From contig CM114272.1 in NCBI GenBank assembly GCA_050084515.1, positions 23,994,001 through 24,058,000 on the forward strand: a stretch of DNA of 64,000 bases, in the 5' to 3' direction. The notes beneath the pieces were generated by a model. That model saw nothing but the letters and a program-made list of their open reading frames with translations, was not told the origin of the DNA and did not search any database. The position numbers and the translations under genes are program-made. Origin of the DNA: Blasia pusilla. Lineage: Eukaryota; Marchantiophyta; Marchantiopsida; Blasiales. How positions within the stretch are numbered: position 1 is the stretch's first letter; the number at the start of each line of letters is the position of its first letter. Below, one piece after another: positions 11,499 through 23,452 of the stretch.

Positions 11499-13742
11499 GT
11501 GTGTGCACATATGGCGGCATGTCGTCTCCCATTCTCTATCTCTAGGCTCTTAGGGGCTTGTCGTTTGTTGGCTATGGATAAGCCTCCTTCAGGTGTGCGC
11601 CCTTTGGCTATTGGAGAGGTTTTATACCGCTTGGTCAGTCGATCCCTATGCTTGCAATTTCGTCCTCACTTTAGTGCCCACTTATTTCCTCATCAATTTG
11701 GAGTGGCAACTCCTGGAGGTTGTGAGGCTGTGGTGCATGGGATTCGCTCCACTCTTGATATTCATCCAGATTGGGTAGCAATTCAAGTCGATGTGGCTAA
11801 CACATTCAATTCAGTTTCTCGTGTGGCCATCTTTGAGGAATTACGTTGTCCAGGAGGACAACTCGCGAGCCTCATTCCATTTTTTCGCTCCTTCTATGCC
11901 TATAATACGCCCATTATCTATTCCCATCATGCTACTTCTGGGGAATATAATATTCTACAATCGGCTTATGGCACACGTCAAGGTGATCCCATGGGAGGCC
12001 CACTCTTTGCCATTGCCCATTTTTGTGCCCTTCGAGCATCAGCGCAAGCATTTCCATCTTGTCTTTTCCCTTCTATTGCTGATGACACTCACATTTTAAG
12101 TCCTCCTTTTGAAGTGGTTCCTGCTTATACCCATTTCGTGGAGCAACTCTCTTTCTTAAACCTTAAAGTCCAACCTAGTAAATGTGGAGTATGGTCTCCT
12201 TCATGCCTTCCCTCAACATTCACCCCACCTACTCCTGATTTTCCCATTTACATTGAAGGGGTTAGAGTTCTTGGGGTCCCAATTGGCTTCATCGACTATG
12301 TCTCAAAGTTCTTGGATGAGGCCCTTTTGAAAGACGTGGAATGGCTTCATTTATTACCTCATCTTGGGGATCCCCAAGTGGCTTATGGGATTCTCTCCCA
12401 GTGTTTTCTTCGACGTCCTTCCTACCTTCTTCGCACTTGTCCTCCCACTTCAAGCTTCTTACATCGGTTGGCCTCTTTTGATGCTTATATCTTGGCAACT
12501 TTTGGTCAACTTCTTGGCCCGAATACCTTTGAGGGAGAGGATGGTGTCTTTGCTTCACGACAAGCTATCTTGCCTATTTCTTTTGGAGGGATGGGACTAT
12601 CCTCCACAGTCACATCTGCTCCCGCAGCCTTTTTGGGGAGTTGGGCGTTGGTAGCACCGATTATGGCTTCAAGGTTTCTCCAAGGAGATACACCTATCTT
12701 GATGGATCATATCGCCCATGTCGAGGAGGGGGACTTGTTATTTCAACAACAACTAAGATCTGCACGAGCTCTTCTTCCTCTTGCTACACAAGCAATTCTA
12801 CCCCCTTTTAGCCAACTAATTACAGAAGGGCTTGATCGACTTCAAGAGCATATCTCCGAAAATCTACATCAAATCAACTTTTCCAGCATTCTCTCAGAGG
12901 CATCCTCCGACGCTAATCGAGCTCGTCTACGTTCACGTGCTGGTACCGGAGCGGGGGCATGGCTTACTGCAAATCCTCTTATTCTTCCATTTCGTCTTCC
13001 TCGAAGTATATTCTCGACAGCTTTGCGGTTACGTCTTGGACTTCCCCATCCTTCTCTCTTAGGTGTGCCAAAAAGTGTATGCGGGGATCCTATTGATGCC
13101 AAGGGTATCCATATTCTCCGATGTGCACATGGTGGAGAACGAACGGCCACACATGATGTCATTAGAGAGGCGGTAGCATCGGTGGCTCGTACGGCAGGAT
13201 ATACCGTTGGGCAAGAGCAACTCCATGTCCTACCTTCAACCACACAAGCAACCTCTCGTCGGAGAGTGGATCTTGTTATGTCTCGAGGTGGATTCCGGAC
13301 ACTAGGTGATGTGGTGGTTGCTGATCCAACACGTTCTGACTTGGTGTGTAGAGCCGCACATACCAAAGGTTTGGCGGCCGAAGCTGCAGCAAGAATCAAG
13401 GAGTTAAGTTATGCTGTGAGACATGCGACTGACGGATTTATTCCGTTTGCAGTGGAAGTATTCGGTCATTTACATGTGTCTTTTGATACTTTCCTGAAAA
13501 CATGTGCTCACCACTCCCTCGAGAATCATCACCTTGCCCCTTCCCATAGTCCTTCTCTCTCGATTGTTACTACTTATTTTAGGCAATGCATCTCAGTGGC
13601 CTTACAACGTGCACAAGCCTTGGCATTAATACGTCGTGCGGAGGTGGTGGGAGGTCGCTCGCCTCGTCGTCCATTCACGTCTGACCAACCACTCGTGTTC
13701 TTGTCAGATTTGTTTCAAGCAATCAATCGTGTTGCTCGTTGA
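11499..13742 (+). CDS. Reverse transcriptase with C-terminal zinc-knuckle and restriction-like endonuclease module
   Basis: Long open frame of 747 codons. RT motifs in order: KPPSGVRPLAIGEVLYRLVS (about residues 28-47), QVDVANTFNS (96-105, motif A), GTRQGDPMGGPLF (158-170, motif B), SIADDTHIL (192-200, motif C with IADD in place of YADD), KVQPSKCG, and VLGVPIG. The C-terminus has CGDPIDAKGIHILRC (C528, H538, C542) with GGERTATHD (H552), then RRRVDLVM and GDVVVADPT (about 588-611). This is a CCHC-like knuckle followed by a PD-(D/E)xK-like core, as in non-LTR elements that use a restriction-like endonuclease rather than an APE nuclease. The frame is open, but the element is 5' truncated and frameshifted upstream, so it is probably inactive. 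Confidence 0.8.
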   Translation: MCAHMAACRLPFSISRLLGACRLLAMDKPPSGVRPLAIGEVLYRLVSRSLCLQFRPHFSAHLFPHQFGVATPGGCEAVVHGIRSTLDIHPDWVAIQVDVANTFNSVSRVAIFEELRCPGGQLASLIPFFRSFYAYNTPIIYSHHATSGEYNILQSAYGTRQGDPMGGPLFAIAHFCALRASAQAFPSCLFPSIADDTHILSPPFEVVPAYTHFVEQLSFLNLKVQPSKCGVWSPSCLPSTFTPPTPDFPIYIEGVRVLGVPIGFIDYVSKFLDEALLKDVEWLHLLPHLGDPQVAYGILSQCFLRRPSYLLRTCPPTSSFLHRLASFDAYILATFGQLLGPNTFEGEDGVFASRQAILPISFGGMGLSSTVTSAPAAFLGSWALVAPIMASRFLQGDTPILMDHIAHVEEGDLLFQQQLRSARALLPLATQAILPPFSQLITEGLDRLQEHISENLHQINFSSILSEASSDANRARLRSRAGTGAGAWLTANPLILPFRLPRSIFSTALRLRLGLPHPSLLGVPKSVCGDPIDAKGIHILRCAHGGERTATHDVIREAVASVARTAGYTVGQEQLHVLPSTTQATSRRRVDLVMSRGGFRTLGDVVVADPTRSDLVCRAAHTKGLAAEAAARIKELSYAVRHATDGFIPFAVEVFGHLHVSFDTFLKTCAHHSLENHHLAPSHSPSLSIVTTYFRQCISVALQRAQALALIRRAEVVGGRSPRRPFTSDQPLVFLSDLFQAINRVAR

Positions 13743-13745
13743 GCC

Positions 13746-16700
13746 GGTGTTTACGTGGGCTTGTTGCCATTTTCTTTTTGCATTCTTTTATGCATTTTTT
13801 TACTCCTCTTTTGAGTTGTTATTACCTTTCTTTGTTCTCTTTTGAGGTTTATTTTATAATAAAGTGGTTTAGTGAAGGGCACATTAATGATGTTGCGTAA
13901 AAATTTAAAGTTTTTTAAGAAAAAAATATGTGAAATATTTTTTTTCCCGGTTGTCACGTGTCAAACATAGAAGTATTTATAAATTAAGAAGACATTCTCT
14001 CGTATTAATGTAGATTTGAGAGTGGTCTTTTAAAGGTACCACGCCTTGTGGTGACCCTCCTTTTCAGGCCAATAGTTATTCGATACGAGATCGCATTCTC
14101 CTTATGGAGTTTGAAAGGAGTCCGACCTACTTAAGAGTTTTTTGCCTCTATAAGAGGGTGGATAGGCTTCGGATGTCTTTCACCCGTGCACCAACTAGTT
14201 TGGAAATGAAGAGGGGCCGCCTCCAACAAATATATGGAAGAAACCAGTTAAGTGGAGAATAGGGCCATTCTTTCACTTCGGTCAGGTGTGGGATTCTCAA
14301 CTCCATGAGTTTTCTTTTTCTTTTTTTCTTTTTTTATTTTTCTTCCTTTCTTTAGATGGGTTCCCTTCACCTTTCTATGTAGGCCTTTTTTTTTTCTTGA
14401 ATAGGGCCATGAAAACCTTCTTTTGGCCTTCAATTAATTAGGTGGTATTAGAGGGAATCTTAAGAGGGTGACTGGTTGCTTGAGGCCCTTCCCTGTAAGA
14501 TACATGTTTCCCCCTTTTTCAACTTATTTGTGTGCTCCTAGGTTTGAAGTCTTCTAATTCCCACCTTATGCTCGCTATCAAGCACAACTCAAAATTCATA
14601 ACCATATCAAGCACAACCCAGTATTCATAACCATAGGTGTCATTCCATGTTTTTGGAGGTACTACAATTGACATTCAAACTTTATTTGGTGCATGCGTAC
14701 GCAAGTACATGCCTCTCACCAAAGGAATGAATGAAAATAGAACACCTTGCATCTCACTATATTCCCTAAGTGGTGTATGCAGTCACCCTCGTCAGACCCA
14801 ACTATATCCCCCTCTTGACTCTTCGGAAAACTTTCCATCTCCTAAACTCTTATCACCAAGCACAAAATGAGATTCACACCCCTCTCAAAGTGCCTTTTTA
14901 TATTGAATGGAAGACGAATTCTCATTTTTGACTCCAACCAGTGCAATTGTAAGTTTGATGCAATTCAAATGCAAGACCTTGTAAATACAAAGTACAAGTT
15001 GTAGTAGATGCTTTTGATGTCCATTAGCGAGCCAGATTTGCAATCTTTTTTGCAATTCTATTACAACCTCTATGTAAGTGGTTAAAGTCGTAAATGAGAA
15101 GTGACTTTCTAGATTTGCTAAACTATATCTATCCATAATTGAGTCACATGAATTGGACTCGCAAAATTATAGTTCTAATGGAATCGCAAAAAGCCGCTCT
15201 TGGGGAAAATGGACTTGCAATGGCATTGTGTGAACATCTCTATCCTTAGTAGTCGTGTCAAATCCCTTTCAATCCATCCCATGCTCTTAGTTGAACCCTC
15301 GTAGTTCCCAAGATGGGATTTAGATTCCAAACTCCTTTTGAGATCCTCCCTTATATATATATAATTCTAAGGAAATTCACCCTCTCTCTTTATCTAAAAA
15401 ATCCTCCCTTTAGCCGCCCCTTGTGGCCCTCCACCTAAACTGTTGTTTTGAAACTTATGGGACTCTTTCAAGAATTTTACCTATATGTTCTTCTCGAATC
15501 TTAGTGTGTTGGAATTGGCTTCTCACAAAATTTCAAACGCTACCTTATTCATTCCAAACTTATCTTGGGTCTAGCTATTATGATCGCAAATATGAAGAGC
15601 CTTCGATGCTCAATTAGGTTCCAAGCTAGATTGTGGTGTCCTTGAAGTCTAACTCTTGTGGGATTTTAACTTTTCTTAAGTCTCACCTAGTGTTTGATCA
15701 TGGTCGTCCATGTCACAACCATTATTATTTGAGACGCTCATCAAGGCTCTCGTCTTGGTTTTGCAACTCTTATTTTGCTCAAAAGATCCCAACGCGTTTC
15801 CATCCTAGTGTGAGCGCACGAGAGTTTTGATGTTTGGCATTTGGTTATAAGGGACCTGACACAATATTAACATTCAAGGCAATAGGTGCATCTTTGTAAT
15901 GACATTTTTCATAGACCAATATGGTATGTATATGAACTACAAGCATGGATGAAAAACTAAAATCCATATATGGAAAAAAAAAGTTTTTATGAATACTTTG
16001 GAATACAAAATAAAATAAATTATTTTTGAATACTTATTTACATTACTTTAACATGATGCTCCACATATAAGTAACAAACACCTCATCCCTAGCCTCCATG
16101 GTCTCGATGGTTATATATAATAATTATGTGAAAATACTCTACCTTATATATATGGAACCTCTTTATGACATCCCCTACTATAATTATTGTTATTGGAGGT
16201 TCTTATCTATGGTTATGTTCCTTAACATCTCTTGTGATATTCCGCACATATATGCCTCATATAGATGTGAGGAAAACTTGCCTCAATGCTTCAAGCACCT
16301 CAAAATTAGGTTAAGCATGGATTGTGTTGGGTTTGTCTTGAATCCAATCTTTTGGGAGATAGGATATAAAATTCCCACGGATTGGAAATTAGGACCATAG
16401 TCAAGTTTTTAGAGGGCATATCCCACACTCTCATAACACATGTCCACAAGCAAGAGTTTCCAATCTTTCTATATTACTAAAATATGATAATTTTCAAATC
16501 ACAAGAGCCTCCTTGCTTGATAGATGGCAATGGTAACGAGGCAACAACAAAATATTTCCACAAAATGGGCCTCATTAAAAAATTTCTTTTGAGCATCATG
16601 ACTTAAATTCTTGAATAACATGAGTCATACACCAATCTATGCTATAAAATAAGGAGAGGGGATTATTTTCTTGGACACTTTTTCCTAAAGAAATGAAACC

Positions 16701-17540
16701 TTTTTTGAAAAAAAATGTCCATTAGAAAATAGTAGGTTCACAATTGTTAAAATTAGAGTGGATTCTATATATGCATGGATATTTTTTTTCAAAATTAGAC
16801 CTCATTTAGCCTCCATACAAATTTCTACTAACATTGGAGCTTCAATGCCCGTCAACATCCTAGAGTTAGAGGAGACAATATAGTTTAAAGACGTCAAAGC
16901 CTCCAAGAAATATGGTAAAGCTACTAGGAAAATATTTGCATAGACCTGGGAATTTATTTCACATTATCGTAAAGTGGAAAAACATGAAAGAAATATACTT
17001 ATGCTAGTGCATTGCACACATGCTCTTACTAGTCTACGCTAAAATATGATGGCTTCTTCTTGTCCAACTCTGTCAATATGATTTCATTGTCCTAATTTTG
17101 ATGTGCAAAATATCCATGGTGTGCAAGGATTGTGAAGAAGAATTTTAAATTTGGCAAGAAGAAAACTTTGTTTATACATATGGCAATTTTTTTGAGAACC
17201 ATTTGTCAATCTATATCATTAATAGAGGATGACTTTATATAATCCCTTTTTGACTCCTTTCCCTTGAGGACTCCCATGCTAGACTCCTATGACAAGTGGA
17301 ACTTTAAAAGGAGGTAAGTTAAAAATTGAAGGAAATCAAGTTTAGAGGAGAATCTATATTATTATTGAGATCATCCAAAATGATCATTTTGGATGAGTAA
17401 TTCAAAATTTTACATCCAAAAGAAAACTCATCCGAAAGAGTTTTTTTCTTCAAAGACGGGATCTATGAGGATCTCCTTTCCGATGTGGATGTTGTTATGG
17501 GAGAACACTTCCATAACATATGTCTACTAGTAAGTTGCCA
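13746..17540. other. AT-rich gene-poor stretch
   Basis: No supported gene. The stretch holds poly-T tracts (around 14,310-14,400), short degenerate open frames and AT-rich DNA. The segment 15,400-16,400 has the look of decayed transposon coding sequence, but no family can be named from it. Confidence 0.45.
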
Positions 17541-18299
17541 AAGCATAATATATATATACTTTGGCGACTTCGCAGCAAAAAACTCTCAAAACTCTCGTGG
17601 CGAAAACCTTGTGGAAAGAAGCGGTTGCGGAAGTACTAGGTTTCCATGATCAAGAATTCGATCCAGGGCGATTCAATTAGTTTCCAATATCGACTCGGGT
17701 TCAGATAAGTGATGCGTTCCGGAGCTGAAATGAGCTCGAGATTTCGGGGATGCCAGTTCTGATAAACGTGAGGAATGAGTTTCTGGAATCCATCGACGGA
17801 GAAGCAACGGGCTGGAAGGAGACACTCGCTGCGCTGCGCTGACCAATCTGTCTAAGGGGCAAGTTCTCCAAATTGTGGAATCAACGTCCCGCGTAGGTTT
17901 GGCGGGAGTCCAGCGAGGTGAGCAGAGATAGGGAGAGTGGTTTAAACACACCATAGCTTTGGAATTTTGAAAGTGGATGCTGCTGCAGGAGGAAGGAGTT
18001 TTTGGAAGCTCGAGATCATCTTTCCAGGGCCTCCACGAACTTAACCAGAAGGGTGTGAAGTTCTCAAGGAAGACAAGCAGATCTTAGTGAGCTCAAATCC
18101 GAGACCAGGACTGCTGGAGTCCCTCACTCTCGAAGAGGTCGTGCGCGCAGAAGCTTTTAAACGTGAAAGGTTTTGTGTGGGAGGAGTATCACTTCGTTTG
18201 GTTGACAGATTTTGTGGGGGTGGATAAACGAGCTGGAGAAACAGAGGTGTTGAAGGATTCGGGTGTGGAAGGAAGGAAGGAAGGGAGGAAGGGAAGCAG
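17541..18299 (+). promoter_or_regulatory. ELP4 upstream region and 5' leader
   Basis: A run of alternating TA (about 17,550-17,560) and a mixed-composition region precede ELP4. Immediately before the start codon is a GGAA/GGAAGG microsatellite (about 18,267-18,297), probably in the 5' UTR. Antisense open frames here show no recognisable protein. Confidence 0.35.
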
Positions 18300-21208
18300 A
18301 TGGAAGTGAAAGGAAGAAGTTTTGTGAGGAAGGCAGCATCGTCAGGGGGATATGTTCAGACTGTGGGAGCCCGAGCTGGCCCTCATGGTATCTCGCTCGT
18401 CTCCTCCGGTCTCTCCGATTTGGACCATATCCCTTGTCCACGTCGTAATTTGCAGGATTGAAAGGGGTGTCAGATGGGGAGAATTGGGTTTAGTAGACTA
18501 GATTCATGTGCATTTGCTTCTTCTGGGCTTTCATTTAAGATTGAAAGTTGGTTGCCTAATTACGAATCTGCTCTCGGTTGCTATTGGATGAGGTTGAGGT
18601 TCCAGTGGAGAGTTCGCGGTGTGGAACTTGAATTATGCGTGAGACGAGCGGGCACTGTCAGATAGCCTTCTTGTGAATGACGGGGACTTAACTCAGGCTT
18701 ACAGATAATTGGCGGGGGCATCCCGGTGGGAGGAATCATGATGGTAATGGAGGATTTGGAAGCTCCACATCATTTGCTCCTGATGCGTTACTTCATGGCT
18801 CAAGGGCTTGCTCATGGGCAGCCACTTCTCTTCGCAAGCCCGCTAGCTTCTCCAAAATCTTTTTTGGGTACTTTGCCTGGCCTTGGAGCAGGGGATGAAA
18901 CCAGGAACAATCGAGGCAACCTGGATAAGAGCCCACAAGTGCGTTTGCTGTGTATCGAAATCACCATGTTTTCTTGACGTCGGGTGTTTGCTACTGTCAG
19001 ATCAGTCGTCAAGTACTGTCTCCCTTGGATTTCATGTTCCATAGTAGAAAGCCCAGAGATTCGGTTTGCCGGAAATGGAGAAGACATCATTTTTTGCTAG
19101 AAATGGATTGTGGGGGTTTTGTTTCGATTGGAACTTTGATGCTCTGGGCTTTCTGAAGTGCTACCTACCTACTTCCGACTAAAGCGTATGCTGAATATGA
19201 GGGATCGACGAAACGCTTTGGAAAACTGTTTTGACTTGATGATGTTTCCCAGGGAGAGGACCTGAGAATTGCGTGGCAGTATCGGAGGTACTTGGTCGAG
19301 CAGCAAGAGCTTGCAGACCGCCGACTCCGCCAGCAGGAGTTGTCCCAATCATGGACTAGAGCCTCTCCACAGTCTGCAGAACAACAATTGGCTTCCGTGA
19401 GTGAGTGCCTGCTCGGTTGTAATGATTAGGTGAAAGAGTTTTCAATAGCCTGGGTTGGCTTTTCTGTTGATCTCCATGTCTTGATGAAGATGAAAGATTT
19501 CCAGTCAGGTTTATTTCAGATAATTAAAGACAAAAATCTTGATTAATTATTGTTTTCCGGAATATTGGTTGAAATGTCAGTAAATGTACAAGACTACAAC
19601 ACAAAGTTTGACTTGCGGAAGACAATGGGGAGAACAATGTTCAATGCTGAGAACGTGGAGTGTTTGAGTCTTCAGGGGGGAGCCAGTCTTGGCCAACTCT
19701 ATGAACAGTGTGCCAAATTTCTTGGCTCTCTGACCAGGTTGTTTCTCCAGGATGTGAAATTGTACTGTAGTTTCAGGTTTGAGACTTGAAGGTTAGCACC
19801 TATCTTTGGACCTGTGACGAGCTTTTCTTCAATCAGTCACAATTTGGTGGATCTGTGAACCCTAGGAACGTCGAGTTGACAAAGTCCTTGCAGTGCACAC
19901 TTGGGTGCATATACCAAGCATCAGTCTGATGTGTATATTCGTGGAGTGGTTCACAGGACTGATTCAGGGGCACAACAAGTGGGTCGAATTGCCCTACAGT
20001 CTTTATGTGCACCACAATGTATGCAGTCCTTGTCGGTGAGTGGTGAGGAATTCTATGTCTTTTTTTTTCACAACATTTGTGTCTTCTGTGACATGTTTGA
20101 ACTTTTTCCAAACAATAGGTTGAACAGGAAGGGTTAGAGTCCTTCTGACTAATTTGCCTTCTTCTCTTGGAATGTTTCCTAATGCTTGTACTGATCGTGC
20201 ATGGGAGAATTGAATAGTGAACTGAATCCTCTGTTGTCATTTGTGCAGGATTGGGAGATGTTGGCATTCTTGCAGCATCTTAAAAGCAAGCTACGAGTTG
20301 CCAAGGCAGTAGCTTTCATAAGCTTCCCAGCTGCACTTCTGAAGCCTTCCTTCAATTCTCGGTGGCAACACTTAACGGATATTCTCCTCTCTGTGGAAGT
20401 GGTCCGTGGTGAGATTACTTCTGAGTAGCTCACTCTATTATGAAATAGTTGTAGAAGAAATCTGAATTTAAAAATTTGGTCATGTTTCGTACCAAAATTT
20501 TCAAAATGAGCAAGCCTTAGATCACGGACATTTGTAATGTTTCACTCAGTCAATGTCCGCCCAATATGTGCATAGCTGCTAAGCTAGTCAGATCTAATAC
20601 ACTTCTTTGTGACTTTTTTGCACCTAGTCCAGATGAACACAGGGAAATGGAGGCCATGTTGATGGGTTACAGGGACATGATAGGCTTTCTTCGGGTTCAA
20701 AAGCTTGCCTCCATTAATACTCAGGTAGGTCTACCAAGTTCTCACCATCCTAATGTGAGACTTTGTTCCAGTGTCAGCAGGAAGGTTGATGGACAATTAT
20801 TGTTGCTTGGACCCAGGCATATTTGGTTGTCGAAGTGTGCAAGCAAGACGTCAAACCTTTGATCAGGGATTTACTCATCATGGCTCCATTTTGTGTACAT
20901 TTACCAGATCTTAGTTTCCTTGAATCAGTGTCCGTCATACTATTTCTACAAGGTTTGCCTCTTTGTGAGTTGTAGTTGGACCTAATTTTGGCAAAGGAGT
21001 GGAGAATTCTCAAAGATGTTTGTGAATGTTGCAGGTTCCAACAACCTCAGAAGCGGGTTCCTATGCCATAAAAGTATTGCAGAAGAAGAAAGTGGTGATA
21101 GAACCGCTCCAACAAGCCCCAATTGATGTCTCTGGTGATCAGTCGGGTGGTGTAGCAGGCATGCTGTGTGCCAAACCTGCTAACGCTACCTCTTCTCTTG
21201 ATTTTTGA
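18300..21208 (+). CDS. ELP4: Elongator complex subunit 4, eight exons
   Basis: Elp4 is one of the RecA-like subunits of the Elp4-5-6 ring of Elongator, which modifies wobble uridines of tRNAs. Exons: 18300-18426, 18703-18938, 19253-19400, 19581-19737, 19959-20037, 20249-20408, 20633-20724, 21035-21208; phases agree and give 390 residues. Family segments: GISLVSSGLSDLD, IIGGGIPVGG, MVMEDLEAPHHLLLMRYFM, PLLFASP, FLGTLPG, LRIAWQYRRY, FDLRKTMGR, GRIALQSLCAPQC, DWEMLAFLQHLKSKLR, FPAALLKPSF, RWQHLTDILLSVE, MLMGYRDMIGFLRVQKLA. The C-terminus is SSLDF, as in other Elp4 proteins. Intron 1 has AT-AC ends. The acceptor before exon 4 has alternatives (19,581 or 19,591). There is no canonical P-loop lysine, which fits the Elp4-6 subunits. 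Confidence 0.93.
18427..18702 (+). other. AT-AC (U12-type) intron 1 of ELP4
   Basis: The 276-nt intron begins ATATCCCTT and ends TTAC. A CTTAAC branch-site-like motif (18,687-18,692) sits about 10 nt before the terminal AC. Splicing here joins GAT TTG GAC C to AG ATA ATT GGC, giving LSDLDQIIGGG, which is exactly the continuity expected in Elp4. I found no GT-AG pair that restores this frame. Confidence 0.75.
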
Positions 21209-22449
21209 AAGAGACCAGCTATGGGTATCTGAGGGTGACCATGAGCGGGAGCAGCCCTGTGTCCTTCCGATCAAGTCATTGGACAAGTTCATCATTTCAA
21301 ATGACAACAAATTTGGAGATTTACCTTGAAGCATCAAGAGGGGGGGGGATATGGATACTTCCCATTTATTTTTTGGTTGGTGACAGCCATCTTGACAGTT
21401 ATGCATCCTACTTTGGTTGCCACCCTTGGAATTGTGTTTAGCATTGGATGGCTTTGGGATCATCTAATTTCACCAAGGGGATCCTTTAGAATGCCTCCAG
21501 ACATGGTTTCTCCTTAAGGATTTGTTGGGCTATGTAGCATGTGGGGATGAAAGAATTTTGCGCATACTTCCTCTCCATAACATGAATCGTATGTTGGCTC
21601 ACCTTGTACATTGTAGTACATTATCAAGAGAATGAAAGTGAGCCAATAGAAACTTAAGTGGATTTTGCATGTCATTCACTGAGCCATTTTAACAGATGTA
21701 TCTCAAAACCAAGGACATTGATGATGACCAAAGTAAACTGGAAGGGTCGGATAACAAAACCTGATGCAGCTTTGCAATTTTATATCTTCCCCCTCATCTT
21801 CAACAGACACTCTGAATGGATAGTGCTAGTCTGGTGCGACTGGCATTTTCCTTACAGCTTATGTACAACATATAGAAGTGACACCCCTTTTATTCACGAA
21901 GTTGCAATGCACGTGTCTGACGTTGGCTTGGTAAAATTCTGATGGGTGCTGGAGATTTTGTTGTTGGTAAATGTGAGCATACGACCAAGTAACCAACAGA
22001 GGTCGGAATATTGTGCCCCTTGCAGATTGGAGGGTGTTGCGAAAGGATATCGGTATGGTGGGGTGCCATGAGCGGGAATAATTCATCTTCTCAAGGTATA
22101 AGTGGATCCGGGAGATGCTGAATGGTTTAACTGCCAAACTGAGAATTTGAGTCTGGATCTCTCCAATGTGGAGGCTGTGTGTTTCAAATCCAGCTATAGA
22201 GAAGTGCCAAATTGGGCTTCGTTTTCTCGATTTTTGGTTTCCCAAACGGAGGTACAGATTCGTGTAGTCAAGAGTCGGTAGTAATTGTTTAATTTGACAC
22301 TCTTGTAGTAATTGCTATCTGTGAAATCTTGGAGTGGAAGAAAGACGTGTGATACTTCACCCAGGTATGCAACAAGATAGAGCACATGGGAGAAGCACCT
22401 TGCGACTGACTTGAGCATTCAGATTATCTACTACACTTCAATGCTACAG
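21209..22449 (+). other. Region downstream of ELP4 with a possible membrane-protein exon
   Basis: This should hold the ELP4 3' UTR. At 21,326-21,517 a frame encodes two hydrophobic segments (FPFIFWLVTAILTVMHPTLV and ATLGIVFSIGWLW). I do not recognise the protein with confidence. It could be a chance frame or a decayed exon. The rest shows no recognisable content. Confidence 0.25.
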
Positions 22450-22573
22450 GGTCGGAAAAGTCCGTACATTGTTGGTTAGAGCAACCTTATTCCACCTTGG
22501 CGCCTTCATTTTCATCACAACTGCGAGTGTGGAACCACTTGCTGCCATAGCCATTCTGTCTTCTGTGAGACAG
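22450..22573 (+). other. Possible internal exon of an unknown membrane protein
   Basis: A 124-nt segment is bounded by a splice-like ACAG before it and GTTAGC after it. It is open in one frame, which contains ATLFHLGAFIFITTASVEP and LAAIAILSSVRQ, a plausible transmembrane helix. Together with the hydrophobic frame at 21,326-21,517 it may be what remains of a membrane-transporter gene. No flanking exons could be assembled. Confidence 0.25.
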
Positions 22574-23452
22574 GTTAGCATGTATGTACTTGGCAAGTGA
22601 GCTCTCACTTTCAATCAACCACTGTGTGTTTGGAGCCCTTGTCAAAAGCTGTTTGCCCACATCAAAGTTCTGGGATTTGGGATTTTCCTTGCAGATTGGA
22701 CCGTTGCCTCACACAGGTTTGTCACGTCATCAGGGCCTTACTTCACTCCTTAGGCTTCACTCATCGTTTTATCACTACTTCACTCATCGTTTTATCATTT
22801 GTTCCTATCCTTAGTAGTAGGTTGATGTAGCAAATACCCGAGTACTGGACTAACCAGTTCCAGAACATCAAGACAGTTTTGGCCGTCAAGTTTTGGAAGT
22901 GTTGCCGTCAAGTGAATACCCTTCTTGCTTTTGGAAGTTTTGGCCGTTAGTTTTGGAAGTACCTAGAGCTGAATTGAGGCTATCACTGGATGAGCACTAG
23001 TAGCTTCCCTTTCATCCCTGGTGCCGATAGTGCCATCCAGGTTTGGTGTGATTAGATTTGAAACGTGAGCGAGACTGCCTGTGACTTGAAGTACCTTCCT
23101 CATGTCACTGAGGCCACGAAGAGGAAGATGCTGATGCATTGGTTTACCGGGCATTACTGTGGAAGCCTTGTCCGTTCATGCTACTGGTCTATTTAGTTAG
23201 TTGCCTCGCTAGGCGTTCATGTCTCATGAACCACCTCAAAATTTTTAGGTGATCAACTCAGAAATTCGGAGAAAGAGCAGATGCAGACTTCAGTGCGCCT
23301 GACTTGGAGCCACGTCGATTGACAAGTAGTTGAATTTCATCACTTCATGCTTCACCGTGCTTGCCATTGGTCTCGTATAGGGGTTGTGGAGACATACAAG
23401 AGGTCCTGAAGAGGGAGAGCATGAGAGCAACACGAGGGACAAAAGAGCAGGA
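22574..23452. other. No supported gene
   Basis: Mixed sequence. A short phrase near 22,880-22,960 (tttggccgtcaag) recurs at 23,699, within the gag-like frame that follows, so part of this stretch may be rearranged retroelement DNA. Confidence 0.3.

Larger units (their letters stand above)
11144..13890 (+). mobile_element. 5'-truncated non-LTR-type retroelement with RT and endonuclease-like C-terminus
   Basis: The element starts abruptly within coding sequence (5' truncation), runs through the reverse-transcriptase frame and ends in a T-rich, poorly coding 3' tail before about 13,890. Its left end is about 500 bp from the URB2 start codon. The exact ends and any target duplication could not be fixed by eye. 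Confidence 0.65.

Noticed and set aside
12869-13399. 176-residue minus-strand frame
   Set aside because: Antisense shadow of the retroelement endonuclease region.
13890-14200. Possible U2 snRNA target site at the retroelement 3' end
   Set aside because: No U2 snRNA sequence is visible on either strand near the junction.
17673-17954. 93-residue minus-strand frame upstream of ELP4
   Set aside because: No recognisable motif and low-complexity Ser/Pro composition; probably chance in a GC-richer leader region.
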